Position numbers and translations under genes: made by a program
Assembly: GCA_021414185.1 (NCBI GenBank)
Contig: JAIOOZ010000518.1
Span: 1-14,645, forward strand
Direction: 5' to 3'
Length of the DNA: 14,645 nucleotides
Source of the DNA: Betaproteobacteria bacterium
Lineage (GTDB): Bacteria > Pseudomonadota > Gammaproteobacteria > Burkholderiales > SG8-41
Shown: positions 5,499-12,662 of the stretch, piece by piece
Layout: each line of letters starts with the position of its first letter
Position numbering within the stretch: position 1 is the stretch's first letter
The notes under the pieces: model-generated
The model's input: the letters and a program-made list of their open reading frames with translations, nothing else
What the model was told of the DNA's origin: nothing
Databases searched by the model: none

Positions 5499-6530
5499 GT
5501 GGATTTTCGCAGTGACAACGTGACGGGCGCGGCCAGCGAGATCATCGCGGCAATCGAGAGCGTGAACCATGGGACGGTAGCGAGTTACGGGGCCGATCCG
5601 CATACTGCGGCCATGCAGCAGCGGTTCTCGGAGTTGTTCGAACACCCCGTTACCGTCCTCCCGGTGTCGACCGGCATTGCGGCAAATGCATTGGCCTTGT
5701 CGGCATGCACTCCCCCTTATGGCGTGATTTACTGCCATCCGTCTGCGCACGTCATGCACCGGGAGTCGGGCGCGACCGAATTTTTTACCGGCGGTGCAAA
5801 ACTCGTTCCGGTAGCGGGCGCCGAATTCAAGATCGATCCCGCTGCTTTCGCGGAAATAGTCGAAAGCGATAAGAGCGGGCTCACGTCGAAGGCCCCGCCC
5901 AGCGCGCTGTCGCTGACTCAGGCAACCGACGGCGGCACGGTTTACGCGCCGGCGGAAGTCAATGCGCTGTCGGCGGTCGCCAAGCGGTACGGCCTGAAAG
6001 TCCACATGGATGGCGCGCGTTTCGCCAATGCCGTGGCCAGTGTCGGCTGTTCTCCCGCCGATATGACCTGGCGCGCCGGCGTGGACATCATGTCTTTCGG
6101 CGCGACGAAGTGCGGCGCCATGAATACGGACGCCATCGTGGTGTTCGACCAGGCCATGGTGCAGGAATTGCGCATTCGCGCGCGGCGTTCCGGTCAGGCG
6201 GCGTCGAAGATGCGCTTCGCTTCGGCGCAACTCGACCGCTTTATCACTGACGGGCTGTGGCTGAAGCTGGCAGGGCAGGCCAACGGCGCGGCCAAACGGC
6301 TGGGCGGGCTGCTCGGCGGAATTCCCCAAGTCGAGATTAGCGCGCCCGTCGAGGCCAATGAACTCTTCGTGAGCCTGCCCGCGAACGCGGTGGATTTTCT
6401 CGAGCAGCGCGGCGTGCTGCTGTATCGCCGCGGGCCCGGCAAAATACGTCTGGTTTGCCGCTTCGATACGACGCCGGCCGAAATCGACGGGTTGGCCAGC
6501 CTGACGCGCGAGGCGGTCGCCGGCGGTTAG
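5499..6530 (+). CDS. ltaE: Threonine aldolase-like PLP-dependent beta-eliminating lyase
   Basis: A 343-residue fold-type I PLP enzyme, close to the family length. GTG 5499 is chosen because AGAGGGGA (5487-5494) precedes it and the protein then begins MDFRSDNVT, matching the conserved N-terminus (xxxRSDTVT) of low-specificity threonine aldolases. Further landmarks are ASYGADPHT (28-36), the cofactor-stacking region VLPVSTGIAANALAL, SLTQATDGGTVY, VHMDGARFANAVASVG with the PLP-nitrogen aspartate, and SFGATKCG carrying the Schiff-base lysine. The likely reaction is cleavage of threonine or another beta-hydroxy amino acid to glycine and an aldehyde in the cytoplasm. Its end converges on the next tctC gene with only four bases between stops. 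A related beta-eliminating activity is possible. Confidence 0.85.
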   Translation: MDFRSDNVTGAASEIIAAIESVNHGTVASYGADPHTAAMQQRFSELFEHPVTVLPVSTGIAANALALSACTPPYGVIYCHPSAHVMHRESGATEFFTGGAKLVPVAGAEFKIDPAAFAEIVESDKSGLTSKAPPSALSLTQATDGGTVYAPAEVNALSAVAKRYGLKVHMDGARFANAVASVGCSPADMTWRAGVDIMSFGATKCGAMNTDAIVVFDQAMVQELRIRARRSGQAASKMRFASAQLDRFITDGLWLKLAGQANGAAKRLGGLLGGIPQVEISAPVEANELFVSLPANAVDFLEQRGVLLYRRGPGKIRLVCRFDTTPAEIDGLASLTREAVAGG

Positions 6531-6534
6531 CTGG

Positions 6535-7563
6535 TTACTGCGGGACTGCCAGTCCCAGCGATTTGACGACGCCGCCCCACCTGACGAGTTCGGACCTCTG
6601 CAGCTTGTCGAGCGCTTCGCTCGAACTCGAGGCCGCCTCCATGCCCATTTCCTCGAACCGCGACTTGATGTCCGGCTGGGCGATGGCGTAGGCAATTTCG
6701 GCATTGAGTTTCTGCGTAATCGCGCGCGGAAGTCCGGCCGGTCCCCAGAATGCGTACCACTGCACGACTTCGAAGCCGCTGACGGATTCGGCGACGGTAG
6801 GCACGTTGGGCAGGCCCGGCAGCCGCTTGGCCGACGTCGCAGCCAGCGCGCGCATGCGGTTGGCGCTGATGAAACCCGTTACTTCGGGCGCGTTGGCGAA
6901 GATGAAATCAACCTGGCCGCCGATGACGTCGCTTACCGCCGGCCCGCCGCCTTTATACGGCACGTGCACGACGTCAATGTTGACCGCGGCGCGAAAAAGC
7001 TCGACGGCAAGATGGCCCTGGGTGCCGGTGCCGCCCGAGCCGTAGGCCAGGTGCTTGGGCTGCGCCTTCGCCAGCGCCACGAAATCGGCGAGCGTGCGCA
7101 CGTTGGCGGTTTTCGGGCTGCCGCCGACGGTGATCAAGAGCGGCACATTGGCGGCGAGAGACAGCGGGGTAAAGTCTTTCACCAGCTCGTACGGCATCTT
7201 GGGCGTCATCGACGGGATGATGGTCTGGGTCACGCTGTTGATGCCGAATGTGTAGCCGTCCTTGGGCGCCTTGGCCAGGTATTCGCTGCCGATGATGCCG
7301 CTGGCGCCGGGACGGTTGTCCACCACTACGGTTTGCTTCCATTTTTCCGACAGCTTGAGCGCGATGAGACGCGCGATGATGTCGGACGCGCCGCCGGGCG
7401 CAAACGCGACGATGAGCCTGACCGGCCGGTTGGGGAACACGGCCGCCTCATTGTCAGCACCAAGCGCGGGTAACGCCAGCAGCAGCCCGGCGCAAAATCC
7501 TGCCGACATGCGCGCAACGTGCGCGCGCCCGGAACCTGCGTTTTTGCTGCTCGACGTCCGCAT
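6535..7563 (-). CDS. TctC/Bug-family periplasmic substrate-binding protein
   Basis: 342 residues. The start ATG (complement of 7561-7563) follows AAGGAG (7569-7574) at a 5-nt spacer, directly after the stop of the upstream gntR, so the two genes are almost certainly translated from one mRNA. The N-terminus is long: a polar basic region of 18 residues, then the hydrophobic core SAGFCAGLLLALPALGA with cleavage near residue 36. Met19 is an alternative start. Family blocks are FPNRPVRLIVAFAPGGASD, DNRPGASGIIGSEYLAKAPKDGYTF, VVHVPYKGGGPAVSDVIGGQVDFIF and LPNVPTVAES. It presumably binds a carboxylate. It is the last gene of the minus-strand cluster and converges with the threonine-aldolase gene. 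No TctAB partner is present. Confidence 0.92.
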   Translation of the reverse strand: MRTSSSKNAGSGRAHVARMSAGFCAGLLLALPALGADNEAAVFPNRPVRLIVAFAPGGASDIIARLIALKLSEKWKQTVVVDNRPGASGIIGSEYLAKAPKDGYTFGINSVTQTIIPSMTPKMPYELVKDFTPLSLAANVPLLITVGGSPKTANVRTLADFVALAKAQPKHLAYGSGGTGTQGHLAVELFRAAVNIDVVHVPYKGGGPAVSDVIGGQVDFIFANAPEVTGFISANRMRALAATSAKRLPGLPNVPTVAESVSGFEVVQWYAFWGPAGLPRAITQKLNAEIAYAIAQPDIKSRFEEMGMEAASSSSEALDKLQRSELVRWGGVVKSLGLAVPQ

Positions 7564-7574
7564 ATTCGCTCCTT

Positions 7575-8285
7575 CTAGCTGGCAATCAGGGATCCGGCCG
7601 AGTCGCGCCCGGGACTGTCGGTGCTGAGCTGGTAGAGTTTGTGCCGGTTTTCGCGCGTCGCCAGCATGTGCTTGCGCATGGCGGCTTCGGCGCCGTCGCC
7701 GTCGCCTTTGCGCAGCGCCTGCACCAGCTCCAGCAATTCGCCGACCGCCAGTTCCGCCCGCGGGTGCGCCGAGCGCCAGCGCACCGCGCTCATCCTGGCG
7801 TGCAGGCTGTTGACGATGTCGCGGATGTGCGTATTGCCTGAGGCCGTCAGCACCAGTTCATGCAGCTGCCAGTCGACCGCGAGGAATTCCGCGAGATCGA
7901 TCTGCTTCGACTTGCGCAGGCGCAGCAGTTCCTCCGCAATGCGTTCCAGGGCGTCGGCGTTGACCCGTCCAGCCGCCAGGCGGGCCGCCGCGGGCTCGAG
8001 CAGCCCGCGGATCTGGTCGATCTCCATGATGTCCTGCAGCGTGGGGCGCCGCACCAGGGTGCCGCGGCGTGGAATCGTGGTGACCAGGCCGTCCTGCTCG
8101 AGCCTGCGCAACGCTTCTCTGATCGGCGTGCGGCTGACGCGAAACCGCCCCGCCAGGCTGATTTCGTCGACCAGGGCGCCGGGCTCGAGCTCAGCCATGA
8201 CGATCTCGTCCTTGATTTTCTGGTACACGACGTCGGCCGCGCTCAGGCGCTGGCGGGCGGCGAGTTCACGGATCTTGGCAGCCAT
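7575..8285 (-). CDS. GntR-family transcriptional regulator, FadR/FCD subfamily
   Basis: 236 residues. Residues 17-80 form the winged helix-turn-helix: LEPGALVDEISLAGRFRVSRTPIREALRRLEQDGLV carries the typical SRTPVREALRRLExxGLV recognition helix, and IPRRGTLVRRP is the wing. Residues 85-215 match the all-helical FCD ligand domain, with Asp138 and His142 (AVDWQLHEL), SGN (149-151) and late His206 (AAMRKHML). The His usually found in the EHxxI motif is replaced in ELLELVQAL, so metal or ligand binding may differ. It sits inside the minus-strand cluster, 56 bases after the aminotransferase and 11 before tctC. It probably controls this operon and perhaps the divergent hyu genes, responding to a carboxylate. 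The Shine-Dalgarno is weak. Confidence 0.93.
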   Translation of the reverse strand: MAAKIRELAARQRLSAADVVYQKIKDEIVMAELEPGALVDEISLAGRFRVSRTPIREALRRLEQDGLVTTIPRRGTLVRRPTLQDIMEIDQIRGLLEPAAARLAAGRVNADALERIAEELLRLRKSKQIDLAEFLAVDWQLHELVLTASGNTHIRDIVNSLHARMSAVRWRSAHPRAELAVGELLELVQALRKGDGDGAEAAMRKHMLATRENRHKLYQLSTDSPGRDSAGSLIAS

Positions 8286-8341
8286 TTGCGGTCAGGTTCT
8301 TATGGATAGTTTGCAATGCGGGGATAGTCGGGCGCCCGGCA

Positions 8342-9271
8342 TCAGTAGACGGGCGTCAGCCAGCGGCGATATTTTTTCAGCTTGCCGCGCACCGCGCTCA
8401 GATACTTCTCCTGGATTGCGCGCGTGATGGGGCCCGGCCCGCCGTCGCCGATCTGCATGCGGTCGATCGAGACGATCGGACTGATTTCGTGGCCGCTGCC
8501 GCATTCGAACATCTCGTCTGCCATGTAGAGCTCGGAGCGGTCGATCGAGCGCTCGACGACCGGCAGCCCGAGGTCATCCTGGAAAATCCGGATCAGGGTA
8601 TCGCGCGTGATGCCCTCGAGTATGCTGTTGGTCACCGACGGCGTATAGACCTTGCCGTCACGGACGATCACCACGCAGGCGCCGGCTGTTTCCGACACCT
8701 TGCCCGACTGGTCCAGCATGATCGCGGTGTCGTAGCCGTCGAGTCCCGCCTGCACCTGCGCGAGCCGGCTGTTCACGTAGTTGCCGGTCACTTTGGCGCG
8801 CGGCGGCATGGCCTGATCGTCGATGCGCCGCCACGAGCTCACGGTCGCATGCGTTCCGGTCCTGACCGTTTTCTTGGCCGGCCGCGGCAGCGCCGTGACG
8901 AAGGAGCCGACAAACATTTTGGCCGGGTCATGCGTGTGATCGCTGCCTTCGCCAATGTAAACATTGGCGCGGATGTGGATGTCTTCGCGCAATTTGTTGC
9001 GCTTGATCAGGTCGAGCATCGCTTGCTCGATGACTTCCGTGCCGTAGGGCAGCGGCATGCGGATGATCCTCATCGAGCCCGCCAGCCGCTTGTAGTGATC
9101 GCGCGAGCGGAAGACGTACATCTGCTTTTGCTTCTCGTTCCAGTAGCCGCGCAAACCCTCGAACACGCCGATGCCGCGAATCACGCACTCGCTGCGGATG
9201 TGGATCTTGGCGTCTTCCCAACGCACGAACTTGCCGTCGAGCCACGCGAATTTAGCTGGTGCCGCACCCAT
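8342..9271 (-). CDS. Class IV PLP-dependent aminotransferase, branched-chain (IlvE)-like
   Basis: 309 residues, the usual BCAT length. The start ATG follows AAGGA with a 7-nt spacer. Landmarks are IHIRSECVIRGIGVFEGLRGY (23-43), the Schiff-base lysine in RAKVTGNYVNSRLA, and SILEGITRDTLI, which supplies the phosphate-contacting residues of fold-type IV aminotransferases. The segment usually written SEGxxxNxF, where IlvE contacts PLP, here reads SETAGACVVIV, without the Gly and Asn. This suggests altered substrate use rather than housekeeping branched-chain amino acid synthesis. The gene lies between a tctC (54 bases upstream) and gntR (56 bases downstream), so a catabolic, locus-specific role in moving the amino group of a substrate or product is inferred. 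D-amino acid transaminase-like or 4-amino-4-deoxychorismate lyase-like activities cannot be excluded. Confidence 0.85.
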   Translation of the reverse strand: MGAAPAKFAWLDGKFVRWEDAKIHIRSECVIRGIGVFEGLRGYWNEKQKQMYVFRSRDHYKRLAGSMRIIRMPLPYGTEVIEQAMLDLIKRNKLREDIHIRANVYIGEGSDHTHDPAKMFVGSFVTALPRPAKKTVRTGTHATVSSWRRIDDQAMPPRAKVTGNYVNSRLAQVQAGLDGYDTAIMLDQSGKVSETAGACVVIVRDGKVYTPSVTNSILEGITRDTLIRIFQDDLGLPVVERSIDRSELYMADEMFECGSGHEISPIVSIDRMQIGDGGPGPITRAIQEKYLSAVRGKLKKYRRWLTPVY

Positions 9272-9325
9272 GTTGAATCCTTCAGTTGAAAATTAAAGTG
9301 GTAATGCGCCGTGCCGGCGCGCCGT

Positions 9326-10333
9326 CTATTCGGTTTTGAGGTTTGCTTCCTTGATGACCTGCGCCCAGCGCTTCATCTCGAGCCCGATCAATTGCGCGAA
9401 CTGGTCGGGCGACGGCGTTACCGGATCGAGAGCGACGTTGGTGAGCCGCTCGCGCACGTCCGGCTGCGCGATAGCGCGCGCGATTTCGTCATAGAGCCGC
9501 TTGACGACCGGCCTGGGCGTGCCGGCCGGCGTCACGATGCCGTACCAGTTGCTGACCACCATGTCGGGGAAGCCCTGCTCCGCGAACGTCGCCACGTCGG
9601 GCAGCAGCGCATTGCGTTTGGCGGAGCCGACGACGAGCGCCTTCAGGCGGCCGCTTTTCACAAAGGTGACGACGCCGGCCGCGCCAGCGAATGTCGCCTG
9701 GATCTGGCCCGCCATCACGTCCGCAGTCGAAGGGCCGGCGCCCTTATAGGGGATGTGGTTCATGTTGACGCCCGCCTTGAGCTTGAAAAGCTCGCCGACG
9801 AGATGGCTGCCGCTGCCGTTGCCCGAAGACCCGACGTTGATCTTGCCGGGCTGCGCCTTGGCCAGCGCGATGAACTCCTTGAGCGTCGCCGCCGGCACGC
9901 CCGGATTGACCATCAGCAGGTACGGCGTGTCGGCGATCAGGATGACCGGCGTGAAGCTCTTCACCGCGTCGTAACGGGCCTGCTTGGTGTAGTAGGAGCT
10001 GTTGATGGTGTAGGCGGCGTCGGCAAGCAACAGCGTATAACCGTCGGCAGGGGCGTTCGCGGCGAGGTCCGTGCCGAGCATGCCGGCGGCGCCGGCGCGG
10101 TTGTCGATGACGAACGTCTGGCCCAGAGTCTCGGTCAGTTTTTGCCCGACGATGCGCGCGACGACATCGGAGCCGCCGCCCGCCGAATAGGGCACAATCA
10201 GGCGCACGGGCTTGGTGGGATAGCTGTCGGCGGCAAGGACGGGCGCGCAATACGCAACGCTGGCGGTGGCTGTCGCGGCAGCGAACAACCATGCGCGGAT
10301 CGGCCGTCCGTGTTTAAACGGCAATAAGTGCAT
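9326..10333 (-). CDS. TctC/Bug-family periplasmic substrate-binding protein
   Basis: 335 residues. I chose the ATG at 10331-10333 (complement) because GGGGGAG (10336-10342) precedes it and a signal peptide follows: MHLLPFKHGRPIR, a hydrophobic core (AWLFAAATATASVAYCA), and cleavage after PVLA or PVLAA. The frame is open 34 codons further upstream, but that extension lies in AT-rich promoter sequence. Family blocks are YPTKPVRLIVPYSAGGGSDVVAR, DNRAGAAGMLGTDLAANAPADGYTL, MNHIPYKGAGPSTADVMAGQIQATF and LLPDVATFAEQGF. As first gene of the minus-strand cluster, divergent from hyuA, it is the best candidate for recognising the substrate of the hyu pathway in the periplasm. Confidence 0.93.
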   Translation of the reverse strand: MHLLPFKHGRPIRAWLFAAATATASVAYCAPVLAADSYPTKPVRLIVPYSAGGGSDVVARIVGQKLTETLGQTFVIDNRAGAAGMLGTDLAANAPADGYTLLLADAAYTINSSYYTKQARYDAVKSFTPVILIADTPYLLMVNPGVPAATLKEFIALAKAQPGKINVGSSGNGSGSHLVGELFKLKAGVNMNHIPYKGAGPSTADVMAGQIQATFAGAAGVVTFVKSGRLKALVVGSAKRNALLPDVATFAEQGFPDMVVSNWYGIVTPAGTPRPVVKRLYDEIARAIAQPDVRERLTNVALDPVTPSPDQFAQLIGLEMKRWAQVIKEANLKTE

Positions 10334-10379
10334 ATCTCCCCCGTAGCGCAAAAAAACCGATTGAACGATGTTTACTTGT

Positions 10380-10388
10380 TGGATACCA
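10380..10388. promoter_or_regulatory. Candidate GntR/FCD operator TGGATACCA
   Basis: TGGATACCA is a perfect TGG-N3-CCA palindrome that abuts the putative -10 of the tctC operon. It lies inside a larger CTTGT (10375-10379) / ACAAG (10396-10400) inverted repeat. FCD-type GntR regulators such as LldR and PdhR bind TGGTnnnACCA-like sites, and a regulator encoded by the same operon could act here. This assignment is an inference from position and symmetry only. Confidence 0.25.
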
Positions 10389-10417
10389 TAATAATACAAG
10401 AATAAAAAAACCGGCAA
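10388..10417 (-). promoter_or_regulatory. Candidate promoter of the tctC-aminotransferase-gntR-tctC operon
   Basis: On the minus strand TTGCCG (10412-10417) and TATTAT (10388-10393) are separated by 18 bases, in the most AT-rich stretch of the divergent gap and about 55 bases upstream of the tctC start. An overlapping TATTAT lies three bases earlier. The -10 match is good; the -35 match is moderate. Confidence 0.4.
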
Positions 10418-10504
10418 TCCGCGAGGTTCGGTCAAGCATCGGGCGGACGTCCAAAAAGCCGGCTAAATCGATTATTTACATAGAGAAACTGACGTAAAGC
10501 GGGC

Positions 10505-10529
10505 GCGGGCAGACGACGCAAGTGCCCGC
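10505..10529 (+). other. GC hairpin in the hyuA leader
   Basis: GCGGGCA (10505-10511) pairs perfectly with TGCCCGC (10523-10529) around an 11-base loop, ending 17 bases before ATG 10547. An alternative pairing uses AGCGGGC at 10498-10504 with 10524-10530. No T-run follows, so it is not a terminator. It may influence hyuA translation or be incidental in GC-rich DNA. Confidence 0.3.
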
Positions 10530-10546
10530 TCTCTCAGCTAGGATAC

Positions 10547-12640
10547 ATGACACACCCGCAAACGCATTTCAGTCTGGGCGTAGACGTCGGCGGCACGTTC
10601 ACCGATTTTGTCCTGCTCGACGAAAGCACCGGCCGGATTTCCATCGGCAAGGTGCTGACGACGCCCAGCGATCCGAGCGATGCGATGGTGGCCGGAACTG
10701 AAAAACTGCTGGCGGGCTCGAAAGTCGAGGGCGGCCTGCTGACCCGCGTCGTGCACGGCACCACCCTCGTCACCAACACCATCATCGAGCGCAAGGGCGT
10801 AAAGACCGGGCTCATTACCACCATGGGCTATCGCGATACGCTCGAGATCGGGCGCGCGCTGCGCTACGACCTCTATGATCTTTCCATCGAGTTTGCCGAG
10901 CCGCTGGTGGAGAGAAATCTGCGCCTCGAGGTGGACGAGCGCATCGGGTCCGATGGCGCCGTGCTCAAAGGCCTCGACGAAGCACAGTTTATTGCCGCGG
11001 CCGAAACGCTGGTGAGCGAGGGCGTCGAAGCGCTGGCGGTCGTGTTTCTGCACAGCCACCGCAATTCGGCGCACGAGCAACGCGCGCAGGCGCTGCTGCA
11101 CAAGCGTTTTCCCGAACTGCCGGTCAGCATTTCATCCGAGGTGGTCGGCGAATTGCGGGAATTCGACCGCACCTCGACGACCGTCACCAACGCATACGTG
11201 TTGCCGCGGATGAAAAGCTATCTCGGCCGTCTCGAGGCGCGGCTGAAGAAGATCGGCGTCACCGCGCCGCTGCGCCTGATGCTGTCGTCCGGCGGTGTCG
11301 CCACCGGGGAATTCGGCCGGGAGTTTCCGATCCAGATGATCGAGTCCGGGCCGGCAGGCGGCGCCATCGCGGCGGCGTATTACGGCCGCCTGGCAGGATT
11401 CAACGATCTGCTGTCGTTCGACATGGGCGGGACGACCGCCAAGATGTGCCTGATCACCGGGGGGCAGCCGACCCATGCGCATACGTTCGAAGCCGCGCGG
11501 GTGCAGCGTTTCAAAAAGGGCAGCGGTTTGCTGCTGCGCGTGCCCGTGATCGAGCTGATCGAAATCGGCGCCGGCGGCGGTTCGATCGCGCAGGTGGACC
11601 GCATGGGGCTTATCAAGGTCGGGCCGCACAGCTCGGGCGCGGAGCCCGGGCCAGCTTGCTATGGCCAGGGCGGCCTGTTGCCGACGGTAACCGATGCCGA
11701 TCTCACGCTCGGCTATCTCGACCCCGACTCGTTTCTCGGCGGACGCATGAAGCTCGATCGCAGTGCCGCCGAATCGGCGATCCGCAACAAGATCGCGCAG
11801 CCCGTCGGCCTGCCGATGGCGCAGGCCGCCACCGGCATTCAGCAGATCGTCGATGAAACAATGGCCTCCGCTACGCGCGTTTACGCGGCGGAGCGCGGCA
11901 TCGACCTGCGCGACTACACGATGCTCGCGTTTGGCGGTGCCGGGCCGGTGCATGCATTCCATCTGGCGCGGCTGCTCAAGCTCAAGCGCATCATCTGTCC
12001 GTTCGGCGCCGGCGCCGCATCCGCGCTCGGCTTTCTGGTGGCGCCGGCGTCCGTCGAGATGTCGCGCAGCTACTTTGTGCGGCTCGCGGATATTTCCTGG
12101 ACCCACGTGCAGGGTTTTCTGGGCGAGCTCAAAACGCGTGCCGAAGCCATGCTGTGCGCATCCGGCGTGACCGCGTCCGCGATCGAGTACGACACGCATA
12201 TCGAGATGTCGTATATGGGCCAGGGATTTGAAATCGGCATCACTTTGCCGTTTGCGTTCCTGCAGGGTGCTGCACCCGCCGATGAATTGCGCCGCGCGTT
12301 CGAAGCCGAGTACCTGCGCCTGTACGGGCGCATTCTGCAGGGCGTGCCCATGCAAACGGTAACGTGGCGCCTGGTGGCGCGCGGGCCGGCGCCGCGGCTG
12401 GTGCCGGTTGCGGCAGATGCGGGCGACCGCAGCGATCCGCTGAAAGGCCGCCGGACGGTGTATTTCCAGGAGCGCGGGCCGGTTGCGGACGTGCCCGTGT
12501 ACGACCGCTACAAGCTCAGTGCCGGCGCAAAGTTCACAGGGCCGGCAGTATTTGAAGAGCACGAGTCGACGTTCGTCGTCGGCTTCGATGCCGAAGTCCG
12601 CGTCGACGCGGCGCTCAACCTGATTGCCGAACTGCACTGA
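10547..12640 (+). CDS. hyuA: Hydantoinase/oxoprolinase family protein, HyuA-type ATP-dependent subunit
   Basis: A 697-residue cytoplasmic subunit of the HyuA / 5-oxoprolinase N-terminal family. The ASKHA-type phosphate-binding loop GVDVGGTFTDFVLL is at 11-24, followed by VVHGTTLVTNTIIERKG and GLITTMGYRD. The second nucleotide-binding region contains ESGPAGGA and SFDMGGTTAKM (Asp292). Then come EIGAGGGSIA, GAEPGPACYGQGG, TDADLTLGYLDPDSFLGG, AFGGAGPVHAF and GAGAASALGFLVAP, all family hallmarks. With HyuB it would use ATP to open a cyclic amide (hydantoin or oxoproline type) or to carboxylate a ketone, as in acetone or acetophenone carboxylases; the sequence does not say which. Its Shine-Dalgarno (AGGA, 10540-10543) is unusually close to the ATG. 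It is the first gene of the rightward operon, 22 bases before hyuB. Confidence 0.93.
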   Translation: MTHPQTHFSLGVDVGGTFTDFVLLDESTGRISIGKVLTTPSDPSDAMVAGTEKLLAGSKVEGGLLTRVVHGTTLVTNTIIERKGVKTGLITTMGYRDTLEIGRALRYDLYDLSIEFAEPLVERNLRLEVDERIGSDGAVLKGLDEAQFIAAAETLVSEGVEALAVVFLHSHRNSAHEQRAQALLHKRFPELPVSISSEVVGELREFDRTSTTVTNAYVLPRMKSYLGRLEARLKKIGVTAPLRLMLSSGGVATGEFGREFPIQMIESGPAGGAIAAAYYGRLAGFNDLLSFDMGGTTAKMCLITGGQPTHAHTFEAARVQRFKKGSGLLLRVPVIELIEIGAGGGSIAQVDRMGLIKVGPHSSGAEPGPACYGQGGLLPTVTDADLTLGYLDPDSFLGGRMKLDRSAAESAIRNKIAQPVGLPMAQAATGIQQIVDETMASATRVYAAERGIDLRDYTMLAFGGAGPVHAFHLARLLKLKRIICPFGAGAASALGFLVAPASVEMSRSYFVRLADISWTHVQGFLGELKTRAEAMLCASGVTASAIEYDTHIEMSYMGQGFEIGITLPFAFLQGAAPADELRRAFEAEYLRLYGRILQGVPMQTVTWRLVARGPAPRLVPVAADAGDRSDPLKGRRTVYFQERGPVADVPVYDRYKLSAGAKFTGPAVFEEHESTFVVGFDAEVRVDAALNLIAELH

Positions 12641-12662
12641 ATCCGGGGAAAAACGCGACGCC

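Noticed and set aside
5472..6704. Minus-strand open frame of about 410 codons opposite the threonine-aldolase gene
   Set aside because: It is a shadow of a gene with all PLP fold-type I motifs; the antisense product is Arg/His-rich and unrecognisable.
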